From NCBI GenBank assembly GCA_019753175.1, contig JAIELK010000030.1, positions 1-64,000 on the forward strand: 64,000 nt of DNA. The letters run 5' to 3'. The position numbers and the translations under genes are program-made. Under the pieces are notes generated by a model. It saw only the letters and a list, made by a program, of their open reading frames with translations. It did no database searches and was not told where the DNA came from. Shown piece by piece: positions 24,569-33,673 of this stretch. Position 1 is the first letter of the stretch, and every line of letters starts with the position of its first letter. Source of the DNA: Hyphomonadaceae bacterium (GTDB taxonomy: Bacteria > Pseudomonadota > Alphaproteobacteria > Caulobacterales > Aquidulcibacteraceae).

Positions 24569-25333
24569 CTACAAGACACCCAACATGGATGCGACCAGCG
24601 GATGGCGGACGATGTCTTGCTCGCCGAGGCGCACGACGGCGATGTTACTGACGCGTTCAAGCTTCTCCGCGACGACGCCAAGTCCGGAGAGATCGGGCAG
24701 CAGATCGGTCTGCGCGGGGTCGCCGGTGACGACCATGGTCGAGTGCCAGCCAAGCCGGGTCAGCAGCATTTTGATCTGCCCATAGGTGCAGTTCTGAGCC
24801 TCGTCGATGACCACGAACGCGTTGTTCAACGTGCGCCCGCGCATGAAGCCGACAGGCGCGATCTCGATCAGCCCCTCTGCAATGAGCGCTTTCAGGCGTT
24901 TCGCTGAGAGTCTGTCGGTCAGTGCGTCGTAGAGGGGTCTGAGATAAGGTGCGAGCTTGTCTTCCATGGCGCCGGGCAGGAAGCCGAGGGATTCGCCCGC
25001 TTCGACCGCGGGCCGTGACAGCACGATGCGCCCAACCTTGCCTGCTTCCAGCGCTTCGACAGCCTTGGCGATGGCTAGGTAGGTCTTGCCGGTGCCCGCA
25101 GGCCCCAGCGCCAGCACCAGCGCATGCGAGTCGATGGCCTCCATCAATTGGCTTTGGCCCTCGGATTTGGGGCGCACGGTCTTGACGAAGCTGCTTTCGC
25201 GGGGGCCGTCGTTGGCGGGGTGCCAACCGCCCTCAAGCACTTGAAGATTGCGCTGTCGGCGATCCTCCCTGTGAAATTCCTGAACGTCGGCGCCGCTTTG
25301 TGCGTGCCGGCGCTTGACGCTGCGCTTCGCCAT
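24569..25333 (-). CDS. phoH: PhoH family ATPase
   Basis: A 254-residue PhoH-type P-loop protein. The N-terminus is basic (MAKRSVKRRHAQ); Walker A is ALGPAGTGKTYLAIAKAVEAL, followed by SRPAVEAGESLGFLPG, Walker B FVVIDEAQNCTYGQIKMLLTRLG and sensor VVTGDPAQTDLL. ATG 25333 has AAGGAG upstream; the longer ORF-track start reads through intergenic DNA. PhoH proteins are RNA helicase/ATPase-like and linked to RNA metabolism and stress. A strong terminator follows the gene. Confidence 0.95.
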   Translation of the reverse strand: MAKRSVKRRHAQSGADVQEFHREDRRQRNLQVLEGGWHPANDGPRESSFVKTVRPKSEGQSQLMEAIDSHALVLALGPAGTGKTYLAIAKAVEALEAGKVGRIVLSRPAVEAGESLGFLPGAMEDKLAPYLRPLYDALTDRLSAKRLKALIAEGLIEIAPVGFMRGRTLNNAFVVIDEAQNCTYGQIKMLLTRLGWHSTMVVTGDPAQTDLLPDLSGLGVVAEKLERVSNIAVVRLGEQDIVRHPLVASMLGVL

Positions 25334-25647
25334 GAACGTCTCCTTGCTGGAGTGGCTGTGAAGATGGGATCGGCCTTTGCGGGCCGGCGTCGGAGGATCG
25401 AAGAACAGTGTGGAGTCGGTAGAGTCGGCGTTAGAAGCGCCGGAGGGCGGTTTGCAGAATGCGCGTCGCGTGCGCAGTGCGCCCAAGCTCTCCCCCACTA
25501 GCGGGCTTGCGCCCTGGAGATGGGCGGGCCGAAACATCTCCGGCCCGATGGTTCACATCAAACGTCGAACCGGTTAACGACGCATTGAAAAGCCGTAACG
25601 CCGGGCGATTTTTCCATGGCGCGTGAAAACGGCTGTGGAGACGCACG
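25334..25647. other. Divergent intergenic region between phoH and carbonic anhydrase
   Basis: No gene is supported here. The long minus-strand ORF covering it is an in-frame extension of phoH without coding character. The region should hold both promoters, and a GGGCGCAAGCCCG-type inverted motif lies around 25500. No operator could be assigned. Confidence 0.6.
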
Positions 25648-26184
25648 ATGCCGATCTACGCACTGGCCGACGCCGACCTCGAGGTCGAGGACGAGAACGC
25701 CTTCTGGGTTGCGCCGACAGCCGTGCTGATCGGGCGGGTCGTCCTCAAGCGCAACGCTTCGATATGGTTCGGCGCGGTGCTGCGCGGCGACAACGAAGCC
25801 ATCGTAATCGGCGAGAACTCGAACATACAGGACGGCGCGGTGCTGCACACCGACATGGGTGCGCCGCTCACCATCGGCCGAGACGTAACCGTAGGCCACC
25901 AGGCCGTGCTGCACGGGTGCAGCGTCGCCGACACTGCGCTCGTCGGCATCAAGGCGACGGTGCTGAACCATGCGGCTATCGCGCGTTACAGTCTTGTCGG
26001 CGCGCACGCACTGGTCACCGAGCGCAAGAGCTTTGCGGAGGGTTCGCTGATCACGGGCGCGCCGGCGCGTGTCGCGCGCGCACTGGAAGAGCCTCAAAAG
26101 CAGCTGATCGCGCTGTCGGCGGCGCACTACGTCGAAAACTGGAAGCGCTACAAGGCAGGTCTGCGCCCGAGCCGTTACGGCTGA
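25648..26184 (+). CDS. Gamma-class carbonic anhydrase family protein
   Basis: A 178-residue left-handed beta-helix protein with hexapeptide periodicity (GAVLRGDNEAIVIGENSNIQ and onward). Candidate zinc histidines lie in LHTDMG, VGHQAVLHGC and possibly LNHAAI. It ends in a C-terminal helix (ENWKRYKAGLRP), as in YrdA/PaaY/CaiE-like proteins. Family members hydrate CO2 or remain of unknown activity, so the enzymatic call is tentative while the fold is secure. The 3' end overlaps the convergent GYF-domain gene by ten bases. Confidence 0.93.
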   Translation: MPIYALADADLEVEDENAFWVAPTAVLIGRVVLKRNASIWFGAVLRGDNEAIVIGENSNIQDGAVLHTDMGAPLTIGRDVTVGHQAVLHGCSVADTALVGIKATVLNHAAIARYSLVGAHALVTERKSFAEGSLITGAPARVARALEEPQKQLIALSAAHYVENWKRYKAGLRPSRYG

Positions 26185-26711
26185 TTGGCCGCTTCGAGCG
26201 GCACGGGCCCGTTCCACACCTGGGCAATGCGGACATCGACTTCAGGACCGAGGTTGAACCACGCCAATCGATCGCGTGTGGCGTCAACAACGACGAAGCG
26301 GTCACCCGGCTTCAGCAATTGCGACATCGCATTGCGGATCGTGCTTGCCGAACGCCGCGTGCGGACAAGCCACAGAGTGCTGCTGAGTTCGCAGACAAAG
26401 CCCAAGGCCTCGAGTGTCGCCATCACGTTTGGGTAGGCGCCCGAGCCAAGCTCGGCGTGAACCAGGATGTTGGCCGCGTCGCCAGCCGCGTCCTTGGCGA
26501 ATGAGGGCTGTCTGAGCCCGCGAAGCGCCGGCATGCGATAGGCCTCGGCCCATTCGCCGTTTTCTCGATCGCGGACAAAGCTGGTCTGCCGTACGCGGCC
26601 TTCTGCAAAGAATCGCGCCATCTGTTCGAGCGTGTACGGCCCGTACGGCTGGCCACGCACCTGCACCCACCATCGGGCGGCGCCATTCGATGCTGCGGGT
26701 GCTTCGCTCAC
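26175..26711 (-). CDS. GYF_2 (DUF4339) domain protein
   Basis: About 178 residues from GTG 26711. The N-terminal GYF_2-like domain shows RWWVQVRGQPYGPYTLEQM and then GRVRQTSFVRDRENGEW (about residues 12-62). The C-terminal half contains TLEALGFVCELSSTLWLVRT, which resembles a small alpha/beta module, and LKPGDRFVVVDATRDRLAWFNLG. GYF-type domains bind proline-rich or membrane partners. There is no transmembrane segment, so it is likely cytosolic. The longer track start has no ribosome binding site. Confidence 0.75.
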   Translation of the reverse strand: MSEAPAASNGAARWWVQVRGQPYGPYTLEQMARFFAEGRVRQTSFVRDRENGEWAEAYRMPALRGLRQPSFAKDAAGDAANILVHAELGSGAYPNVMATLEALGFVCELSSTLWLVRTRRSASTIRNAMSQLLKPGDRFVVVDATRDRLAWFNLGPEVDVRIAQVWNGPVPLEAANQP

Positions 26712-26779
26712 GCCGTTTGCTCCGTTTCGGGACAGACGCCGAGCTGCGGCGCCTTGTCCGAAACAGGCCGGTGCAACGG

Positions 26780-27406
26780 CTATGCCGGGGGCGGCTGCCG
26801 AGGCTTGAGCTCGAAGTCGATGGCGAAGCCGTTTTCGATCAGCCGCGCCACTCGGCCATAGATATTGCCGACGCGCACCCAAACGCCCAGGAGCGGCGGC
26901 GGACGCTTGGATCGGATCGTCATGCCAGCGAGCGAGAAGTCGAGCACTTCCCCCTCATAGGTCTCGCCGGTCTCGAACTGCAGCTGGACCATCTGCGATC
27001 CGATCGTGGCGTTCGAGGCCGCGGGCGCTTCGATGCCGAGGTCCTTGTTAATGGCTAACGTCAGTTGCTCGGTGAGCTTCTCGCGCTTGTGGGCGCTGAA
27101 GTCGAAGATGATTGCCGCGCCGTCCTCGCCCCGGCGGGCGATGTTGCCGGTGATGCGGCCGAAGCCCTCCAGGTAGATGACCACCCGCTCACCAACATCG
27201 GGCAGCACCGGCGCGAGGATACGCGCATCCCCGGGGGACATGTCTGCGGTGCGGCAATCGCGCTCGCGTCCGAGCGAGTCCAACATGCGGCCATTGATGG
27301 TCAACGGCAGGCGGCGAAAGCGGCGGCGCTCGCGCAGGCCGACTTGCGCGGCGGCAAGGCGGCGGGCGGCGGCGGCGAAGTCGAGCTTCTCGGCGGTGTT
27401 GCTCAT
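26780..27406 (-). CDS. PilZ domain protein, two PilZ-like modules
   Basis: A 208-residue protein. The first module (about 28-110) begins with RERRRFRRLPLTINGRM, an R-x3-R c-di-GMP-binding pattern, and has ADMSPGDARI in place of the classical D/N-x-S-x-x-G. The second (about 125-200) shows VLDFSLAGMTIRSKR, the intact DxSxxG pattern, but no clear RxxxR. Neither module alone has both halves of the binding site. It probably acts as a c-di-GMP effector in the cytoplasm. The partner is unknown. Confidence 0.85.
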   Translation of the reverse strand: MSNTAEKLDFAAAARRLAAAQVGLRERRRFRRLPLTINGRMLDSLGRERDCRTADMSPGDARILAPVLPDVGERVVIYLEGFGRITGNIARRGEDGAAIIFDFSAHKREKLTEQLTLAINKDLGIEAPAASNATIGSQMVQLQFETGETYEGEVLDFSLAGMTIRSKRPPPLLGVWVRVGNIYGRVARLIENGFAIDFELKPRQPPPA

Positions 27407-27528
27407 CCTGCGTAAATGCGCTGTTCACCGTAAAGGTTTGCTTAAGCTTTGACGGTGGGGCAGGGGTTGGCTTGGCGGCGCGGCCAGCGCAAGGTCTGGC
27501 GCACGGGTGCAAGGGAAGAAGCGCAAAG

Positions 27529-29190
27529 ATGAGTTCAGGCGAGCGGTTTGACTACGTGATAGTGGGCGCCGGCAGCGCCGGCTGTGTGTTGGCCGGCCGG
27601 CTGACCGAAGACCCGAAGGTGACGGTCGCGCTGCTGGAGGCGGGCGGAAAGAACGAGTCGATCCTCGTGCGCATGCCTGCCGGGGTCGGCAATCTCATCG
27701 CCAACAAGGGTGAGTCGAACTGGGGATTCGAAACGGTCCCGCAGAAGCACCTGGACGGACGGCGCCTCTATCAACCGCGCGGCCGAGGCTGGGGCGGCTC
27801 GTCAGCCATTAACGGCATGATCTACATCCGTGGGCACGCACGCGACTACGATCAGTGGCGGCAGACCGGCTTGACCGGGTGGGGCTACGCCGACGTGCTT
27901 CCCTACTTCAAGCGCTCGCAACATCATGAAGACGGCGCCGACGTTTGGAACGGCGCGGGCGGGCCGCTCTGGGTTTCGCGTGGTCCCCCAGGCGATCCCG
28001 TCTACAAAGCGTTCATCCAGGCTGGGGCGCAGGCCGGGTTCCCGGTGACGCGCGACTTCAATGGCCTTCAACAAGAAGGTGTCGGGCCCTATCACCTGAC
28101 GATCCGCGACGGCGAGCGATGGAGCGCCGCCCCCGCCTATCTGCGCCCGGCGATGCTGCGTCCTAACCTCAAGATCATCACCGGCGCTCACGCCACGCGC
28201 GTCTTGTTCGAGGGCAAGCGCGCGACGGGTGTTGAGTATGCGGCTTCGCGCGGTGCGGTGCGGCAGAGCGTGCAAGCGGCGCGCGAAGTGTTGTTGTGCG
28301 GCGGGGCGTTCCAGTCGCCGCAATTGCTGATGCTCTCGGGCGTCGGCCCCGGCGGCGAACTGCAAAAACACGGCGTCGCGGTGTTACACGATGCGCCTGA
28401 TATTGGCGGCAATTTGCAGGACCACCTCGACGTGTCGATCATCTACGAGATGACCAAACCGATCTCGATGTATTCGAAGACCAAGGGCCTGCGTCAGCCG
28501 ATGATCGGCCTGCAATACATGCTGAACAAGCAGGGCCATGGGCGCACCAATCATCTCCACGCCGGCGCATTTCTGAAGACGCGCGGAGAACTAGACCGGC
28601 CCGACATCCAGCTCCACGTTGTCAACGCCGTCATGATCGACCACGCGCGCGTGAAGGCCGACCGTGACGGCTTCACCGTGCACGCCTGCCAATTGCGGCC
28701 GGAGAGCCGCGGCGATGTGCGCCTGGCGTCAACCGACCCGTTCGATCACCCCGCAATTGACCCTAACTACCTCGATGCTGAGAACGACCGGCGCACGATG
28801 CGCGACGCGGTGCGTGTGGTGCGCACAATCGCGGCGCAGTCTGCCCTCGACTTTTATCGTGGGCCGGAAATGCGTCCTGGAGCGCAAGTGCGCACCGACA
28901 CCGAGATCGACGCCTGGATCCGACAGACGGCGGAAACCATCTACCATCCGGTCGGCACGGTGCGCATGGGCGCCGATGACAAAGCGCCGGTGGATGGCGA
29001 CTTGCGGGTGCGCGGCGTCGACGGGCTGCGCGTCATCGATGCGAGCGTGATGCCGACGTTGATCGGCGGCAACACCAATGCGCCGACGATCATGATCGCG
29101 GAGAAGCTGTCGGACATCCTGCGCGGCAAGCCGGCGCTGCCGCGCGAAGAAGCGCCGATCGCCGAAGACGCGCGCAGCAGCGCTGCCTGA
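27529..29190 (+). CDS. GMC family FAD-dependent oxidoreductase (choline dehydrogenase-like)
   Basis: A 553-residue GMC oxidoreductase. The FAD motif is VIVGAGSAGCVLAGRL; GMC signature 1 lies around PRGRGWGGSSAINGMIYIRG and signature 2 around GGAFQSPQLLMLSGVGP. The active-site histidine is in ETIYHPVGTVRMG, and the C-terminus NTNAPTIMIAEKLSDIL is typical. It oxidises an alcohol with electrons passing to FAD; whether the substrate is choline or another primary alcohol cannot be told. ATG 27529 follows AAGGGAAGAA. Confidence 0.93.
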   Translation: MSSGERFDYVIVGAGSAGCVLAGRLTEDPKVTVALLEAGGKNESILVRMPAGVGNLIANKGESNWGFETVPQKHLDGRRLYQPRGRGWGGSSAINGMIYIRGHARDYDQWRQTGLTGWGYADVLPYFKRSQHHEDGADVWNGAGGPLWVSRGPPGDPVYKAFIQAGAQAGFPVTRDFNGLQQEGVGPYHLTIRDGERWSAAPAYLRPAMLRPNLKIITGAHATRVLFEGKRATGVEYAASRGAVRQSVQAAREVLLCGGAFQSPQLLMLSGVGPGGELQKHGVAVLHDAPDIGGNLQDHLDVSIIYEMTKPISMYSKTKGLRQPMIGLQYMLNKQGHGRTNHLHAGAFLKTRGELDRPDIQLHVVNAVMIDHARVKADRDGFTVHACQLRPESRGDVRLASTDPFDHPAIDPNYLDAENDRRTMRDAVRVVRTIAAQSALDFYRGPEMRPGAQVRTDTEIDAWIRQTAETIYHPVGTVRMGADDKAPVDGDLRVRGVDGLRVIDASVMPTLIGGNTNAPTIMIAEKLSDILRGKPALPREEAPIAEDARSSAA

Positions 29191-29193
29191 GGT

Positions 29194-29832
29194 ATGCCGG
29201 TGCTTGTGTTAAGGGCGCTGGCGGCGGCGGCTGCGCCGGTCATTCTAGCGTCGGTCGTTTCGCAGGGCTGGATTTCGACCCAGGACATGATCCGCAGCGG
29301 CGGTGACGTCGCCGACGGCGTCTGGCGCTATCTGGGCTATTTCACCGTGCTCACCAATCTCCTTGTCGTCGGCGTACTGGCCGGGGCGGCGTTGGCGCCC
29401 GACAATAGAAAAGGGCTCAACGCGCCGCACATCGAACTCATGACTCTGACGTCGATTCTGTTCGTTGGCGTCGTCTATCACCTGCTGCTGGCCTCGCAAT
29501 GGAATCCGCAGGGCCTGCAGAAGCTCAATGACGACGTGCTGCACACATGGTCGCCGCTTGCGTTCGCAGCATTCTGGCTGCTGCGTCCGCGCGGCGCGGC
29601 GAGGTGGAGCGACGCTCTGTTCGCCGCCGTTTGGCCGACGGCGTACTCGGCCTACAGCCTCACCCGCGGCGCTTTCGACGGACACTACCCGTACTACTTC
29701 ATCGACCCATCGAGCATGCCTTGGCTGATTGTGGCGCGCAACATGGCGGGGCTGGTGCTGGCGTTCGTCGCCGGCGCCTTGGCGCTCGCCGCACTCGATC
29801 AAGGATTGCGCAAGCTTGGGCCGCAGAATTGA
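29194..29832 (+). CDS. Pr6Pr family membrane protein
   Basis: A 212-residue protein with about six membrane spans. WRYLGYFTVLTNLLVVGVL and the region GAFDGHYPYYFIDPSS followed by a glycine-rich last span match the Pr6Pr family (predicted six-span integral membrane proteins). Its function is unknown. It begins three bases after the GMC stop and is probably co-transcribed. Confidence 0.85.
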   Translation: MPVLVLRALAAAAAPVILASVVSQGWISTQDMIRSGGDVADGVWRYLGYFTVLTNLLVVGVLAGAALAPDNRKGLNAPHIELMTLTSILFVGVVYHLLLASQWNPQGLQKLNDDVLHTWSPLAFAAFWLLRPRGAARWSDALFAAVWPTAYSAYSLTRGAFDGHYPYYFIDPSSMPWLIVARNMAGLVLAFVAGALALAALDQGLRKLGPQN

Positions 29833-29869
29833 CATACGCCCGGCGCACGGGGGGCGCCGGGAGGAAATC

Positions 29870-30364
29870 ATGCGCTCAATCGTGATTGCGATGGCGCTCT
29901 TTGCCGTGGCGAGCCCGGCTTTGGCGCAGAACCCTGAAATGGACGCCGCCGAACAGGAGATGCGTTCGACGATGGCGCCGGCGGGCGCGACGGTGGAGCG
30001 TGTCGCCCCCGACGAAGTGCGCTTGATCATGCCATCGGACATCACGTTCGACTTCAACCGCGCTGAGGTCCGCCACGAATTCAGCCCTTATCTTCGCGAT
30101 TTGGCGCGCACATTGGCGCGTTATCCCGGCATGTCCGTCAACGTGGTCGGGCACGCGGACGCCATCGGTTCCGACAGCTACAACCAGCGTCTGTCCGAGC
30201 GCCGTGCGTTTTCGGTGAGCGACGTGCTGCGCCGCTATGGCGTCGACTATCGCCGCATTAGCTCCAGCGGCCGTGGCGAGTGGGAGCCGGTGGCGACCAA
30301 CGCCGAGGAATGGGGCCGCGCCCGCAATCGGCGGGTTGAGATCAGCGTCAAATCGGCGAAGTAA
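29870..30364 (+). CDS. OmpA family peptidoglycan-binding protein
   Basis: The 164-residue precursor has a signal peptide (MRSIVIAMALFAVASPALA) and a C-terminal OmpA domain. That domain carries VVGHADAIGSDSYNQRLSE with the Asp that contacts diaminopimelate, and the final R-x-x-N-R-R-V motif ARNRRVEI. There is no beta-barrel and no lipobox, so it is a free periplasmic OmpA-like protein that tethers to peptidoglycan. The start follows GAGGAAATC. Confidence 0.93.
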   Translation: MRSIVIAMALFAVASPALAQNPEMDAAEQEMRSTMAPAGATVERVAPDEVRLIMPSDITFDFNRAEVRHEFSPYLRDLARTLARYPGMSVNVVGHADAIGSDSYNQRLSERRAFSVSDVLRRYGVDYRRISSSGRGEWEPVATNAEEWGRARNRRVEISVKSAK

Positions 30365-30366
30365 GC

Positions 30367-30903
30367 TCAGTCGTTGACAACGACCAATCTCGCCCGCGGC
30401 GGCAGCTTCGCCGCCGGCGGGTGTAGCGAACCCACGCGCATGTATTGAATCGGCCGGCCGTCGAGGAAAGGCTCGCCGCCTAGCGGCTGAAACATGCCCA
30501 GCATGCGTTTGCCGAGCAGCGGCAGGTCGACCTTCAGCGGCGCGAGCAAGAGTTCGGCGCCCAGCGCCTTGCCGCAGACCGTGTGCGCGGTCACCCGCAC
30601 GATGCCCGGTTCGGCGGCGTCTTCGCAGGCGTCGATCATTGCGGTGACGAGGGCCAGATCGGGCGCGAGAAAGAAGCGCGCGAAATCATGCTCGCGCATG
30701 TCGCGCCCGAACAGGGCGACGAGTTCGCGGCCAAAGCTGCGGATCGGCATGCGGCCGTCGCGCGTGCGTTCGATCACGAACAGGCGCTCGATGACGTGAT
30801 CGGCGCCGCCTTTCTTGGCGCGCCCGTCCGGCGCGCCGGCCAGCGCGCGGCCATACGCGAGCAAGGCCCGCGTGTCGGGGTGGAAGGTCTCTTCGCCGTT
30901 CAT
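30367..30903 (-). CDS. PAS_5 domain protein
   Basis: A 178-residue protein of the PAS_5 (PF07310) type common in Caulobacterales and Rhizobiales. It has HPDTRALLAYGRAL at the N-terminus, IRSFGRELVALFGRDMREHDF in the core and a C-terminal LLPL-type strand (LLAPLKVDLPLLGKRMLGMFQPL). No output domain is attached, so it probably acts through a partner. It converges with the OmpA-like gene with a two-base gap. Confidence 0.8.
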   Translation of the reverse strand: MNGEETFHPDTRALLAYGRALAGAPDGRAKKGGADHVIERLFVIERTRDGRMPIRSFGRELVALFGRDMREHDFARFFLAPDLALVTAMIDACEDAAEPGIVRVTAHTVCGKALGAELLLAPLKVDLPLLGKRMLGMFQPLGGEPFLDGRPIQYMRVGSLHPPAAKLPPRARLVVVND

Positions 30904-31038
30904 GTCAGCGAGTGGTGAGCAAGGTCGGCGCCCTGGACTTGGGGGTCTCCCGCCCCGTTTCGGGCGCGCTTTCCCGCCTCAAGCTAATCCTGGTTCGGCT
31001 CTTGCTGTGCGTGGTGCAAGTTTGACCAGAGTTCCGCC

Positions 31039-31128
31039 ATGAACGAGCCAATTCGGGACAGGGTGCTGCGATTGGGCTTGGCCGTCCTGGCCTTCGGCGT
31101 CGCGGCCTTGGGGTTGGCGTTGCTCTGA
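31039..31128 (+). CDS. Possible 29-residue hydrophobic peptide
   Basis: ATG 31039 opens a 29-codon frame starting MNEPIRDRVLRLG and continuing as one hydrophobic stretch to the end (LAVLAFGVAALGLALL). The composition is that of a single-pass membrane peptide. The ribosome binding site is weak and there is no family match I know, so this is a candidate only. It lies in the leader of gatB. Confidence 0.3.
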   Translation: MNEPIRDRVLRLGLAVLAFGVAALGLALL

Positions 31129-31180
31129 GGCGACGCGCCGCCGCTGGACAAAGCGCCAAGCGCTCCCCTAATCCAGCGCC

Positions 31181-32665
31181 ATGACTGAGCTCGACGTCCG
31201 TTCCGCGCGCGCTGACCAGCTGGTGGCGGGGCAAAAATCCCAATGGGAGATCATTGTCGGCCTGGAAGTGCACGCGCAGGTGACGTCGCAAGCCAAGCTC
31301 TTTTCCGGCGCCAGCGCGGCCTATGGCGGCGCGCCGAATGCGCATGTCTCGCTGGTGGATGCGGCGATGCCGGGCATGCTGCCGGTGATCAACAAGTATT
31401 GCGTCGAGCAGGCGATCCGCACCGGGCTTGGGCTCAACGCGGAAATCCAGCGCGTGTCGCGCTTTGATCGAAAGAATTATTTCTATCCCGATCTGCCGCA
31501 AGGCTATCAGATCAGCCAGTACAAATCCCCGATCGTCGGCGAGGGCGAGGTCGAGGTGGAGCCCGACGGCGAAGACGCCATCATCGTGCGCATCGAGCGG
31601 CTGCATCTGGAGCAGGACGCCGGCAAGTCGATCCACGATCTGTCGCCGAACGAAACCTTTGTCGATCTGAACCGCGCTGGCGTTGCGCTGATGGAGATCG
31701 TGTCGCGCCCGGACATGCGCTCGGCCAAGGAGGCCGCCGCCTATTTCAACAAGCTGCGCGGCATTCTGCGCGCGCTCGGAACCTGCGACGGCAACATGGA
31801 GGAAGGCTCCATGCGCGCCGATGTCAACGTCTCGGTGCGCCGCGCCGGCACCCGGGAATGGGGCACGCGCTGCGAGATCAAGAACGTGAACTCGACGCGG
31901 TTCATGATGCAGGCGATCGAGTACGAAGCGCGCCGGCAGATCGAGATTCTGGAGAGTGGCGGCGCGATCGATCAGGAGACGCGGCTGTTCGATCCCGACA
32001 AGGGCGAAACCCGCACCATGCGCTCCAAGGAAGACGCGCACGATTATCGCTACTTCCCCGATCCCGATTTGCTGCCGCTGGTGCTGGACGAGGCTTGGAT
32101 CGAGCAAATCCGCGCCTCGCTCCCCGAACTGCCGGATGCGAAGAAAAAGCGATTTGTCAGAGAATACGGGCTCTCGGCTTACGACGCCGGTGTGCTCTCG
32201 GGCGACAGCGACGCGGCTACGTACTTTGAGACCGTCGCCAAGGGTCGCGACGGCAAGGCGGCGGCGAATTGGGTGAGCCAAGAACTGTTCGGCGCGCTCA
32301 ACAAGAAAGGCTTGGAGCTCTCTGCGTCACCGGTGAAAGCCGAGGCGCTCGGCGCGCTGCTGGACTTGATCAAGGACGGCACCATCAATGGCAAGATCGC
32401 CAAGGACGTGTTCGCCAAGATGATGGAAACGGGCGATGCGCCCGGCGTGATCGTTGAGCGCGAAGGCTTGCGCCAGGTCACCGATACGGGCGCGATCGAG
32501 CGGGCCATCGATGCGCTAATCGCCGCCAACCCGGACAAGGTCGACGACGTCAAGAAAAACCCGAAAGCATTCGGCTGGTGGGTCGGCCAAGCCATGAAAG
32601 CCACCGGCGGCAAAGCCAACCCGGCGGTGGTCAACGAGATTCTGAAGAAGAAGTTGGGAGTCTAG
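31181..32665 (+). CDS. gatB: Asp-tRNA(Asn)/Glu-tRNA(Gln) amidotransferase subunit B
   Basis: This 494-residue kinase/transamidase subunit of GatCAB phosphorylates the tRNA-bound carboxylate. Diagnostic blocks are [53 protein letters not shown] and [12 protein letters not shown]; the C-terminal YqeY-like tail ends [15 protein letters not shown]. Length is normal. It is separated from gatC-gatA by about 8 kb of unrelated genes. Confidence 0.97.
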   Translation: MTELDVRSARADQLVAGQKSQWEIIVGLEVHAQVTSQAKLFSGASAAYGGAPNAHVSLVDAAMPGMLPVINKYCVEQAIRTGLGLNAEIQRVSRFDRKNYFYPDLPQGYQISQYKSPIVGEGEVEVEPDGEDAIIVRIERLHLEQDAGKSIHDLSPNETFVDLNRAGVALMEIVSRPDMRSAKEAAAYFNKLRGILRALGTCDGNMEEGSMRADVNVSVRRAGTREWGTRCEIKNVNSTRFMMQAIEYEARRQIEILESGGAIDQETRLFDPDKGETRTMRSKEDAHDYRYFPDPDLLPLVLDEAWIEQIRASLPELPDAKKKRFVREYGLSAYDAGVLSGDSDAATYFETVAKGRDGKAAANWVSQELFGALNKKGLELSASPVKAEALGALLDLIKDGTINGKIAKDVFAKMMETGDAPGVIVEREGLRQVTDTGAIERAIDALIAANPDKVDDVKKNPKAFGWWVGQAMKATGGKANPAVVNEILKKKLGV

Positions 32666-32844
32666 ATCGCCCGCGCCGCCAGCGGCGTGTAGCGTGCGAC
32701 GTGTCCGGCGGCGCCGACAAGGTTTGGCGAGTCGATCGCAGAACGCAGGTGGGCTTCATAGGCGCCGGCGCTCAGCGAGGCCAAGCGATCACCGCCCGGC
32801 ATGAACGCCTGCGTCATCACGCACATCCAGATGTAGAGCAGCAT
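32662..32844 (-). CDS. Small hypothetical protein, 60 residues
   Basis: The minus-strand ORF overlaps the gatB stop by four bases in a tail-to-tail arrangement. Its ATG is preceded by GGGGGAG at good spacing, which is the best evidence for translation. It starts with a short hydrophobic segment ([14 protein letters not shown]) and continues with a soluble, Ala-rich tail. Family unknown. Confidence 0.45.
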   Translation of the reverse strand: MLLYIWMCVMTQAFMPGGDRLASLSAGAYEAHLRSAIDSPNLVGAAGHVARYTPLAARAI

Positions 32845-32915
32845 CGGCGCACTCCCCCGCTCGAGCGATGGCGCGCAGAGTGCGGCGTCAGGGTTGATCA
32901 GCCGTTAACGCAGAA

Positions 32916-32948
32916 CGCCGCCCGCAGTTGAGGGGGCTGCGGACGGCG
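32916..32948. repeat. Hairpin between small ORF and RcnB-like gene
   Basis: Twelve-base arms CGCCGCCCGCAG and CTGCGGACGGCG pair with one mismatch around a nine-base loop. It lies downstream of the RcnB-like gene on the minus strand. It lacks a T-run, so it is a weak terminator candidate or a processing hairpin. Confidence 0.4.
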
Positions 32949-32977
32949 CGTCTGGCGCGAGCCTGGCTGGCGGCGGG

Positions 32978-33466
32978 TTAGTGGCCCGACAGGATCACGC
33001 CGAGAATGACGCCAGTGGCGATGCCCACCAGCAGATATTCTTCGCGGTCGTCGTCATAGACGTAGTGATAACCGCGCGGCGGGGGGCGCAGGCGGTGATA
33101 GCGCCAATCCACCGCGTGGTAGTGGCTGCGATAATAAGGCGGCAGCACCTCGCCGCGCCGCCACGGCCGATAGTCGTAGCGGTAATGCTGCGCGTAATGG
33201 CGCGGCGGGCCGTAATACCAGCGGCCGTCGTCCCAATAGCCATTGTGACGGCGAGCGTCCCAGCGCTCATGCCGGCGCCCGTCGCGATAGCCTTCGCGGT
33301 AGGCGCGCCGCGCCTCGCGGCGATCCCAGCGGTCATCGTCGTCGTCGTGGTATCCATGGCGCCAGCCGCGATCATCACGATCGTCGTCTGCCGACGCCGC
33401 GCTCGCATATGCCAGCGGCGCCGCGAACATCACCGCCGCAAGCGCGGCGGTCGCTAGCCGTTTCAT
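32978..33466 (-). CDS. RcnB-like periplasmic protein, His/Asp/Arg rich
   Basis: A 162-residue precursor with signal peptide (TAALAAVMFAAPLAYASA). A highly charged Asp/Arg/His/Tyr region follows (DDDDDRWDRREARRAYREGYRDGRR), then the RcnB-type C-terminal module RGEVLPPYYRSHYHAVDWR...LRPPPRGYHYVYD and a final hydrophobic strand LLVGIATGVILGVIL. The family includes a nickel/cobalt homeostasis protein in E. coli; metal binding here is plausible from the His/Asp content but unproven. Confidence 0.8.
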   Translation of the reverse strand: MKRLATAALAAVMFAAPLAYASAASADDDRDDRGWRHGYHDDDDDRWDRREARRAYREGYRDGRRHERWDARRHNGYWDDGRWYYGPPRHYAQHYRYDYRPWRRGEVLPPYYRSHYHAVDWRYHRLRPPPRGYHYVYDDDREEYLLVGIATGVILGVILSGH

Positions 33467-33673
33467 CTCAACGCTCCCTGTTGCGTTCCAACCGGCTCTG
33501 CCGGATGTACGTGCAATGTCGGCGAGGCTGACGCGGCGAGGCTGAATCGACCCTGAACGCCGCCCCTTGATGGGTTAAGCTTCGCTTAGGTGTGGGTTTA
33601 GCGGGACGGCGCTTTGCGGCCGCTTGTTGGCTCCGGCCGCCTGCGCCATGTTGGCGGCTGAAGGAACGCGCCC

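Noticed and set aside
30905-32281. 458-residue minus-strand ORF
   Set aside because: Antisense to gatB, which is unambiguous.
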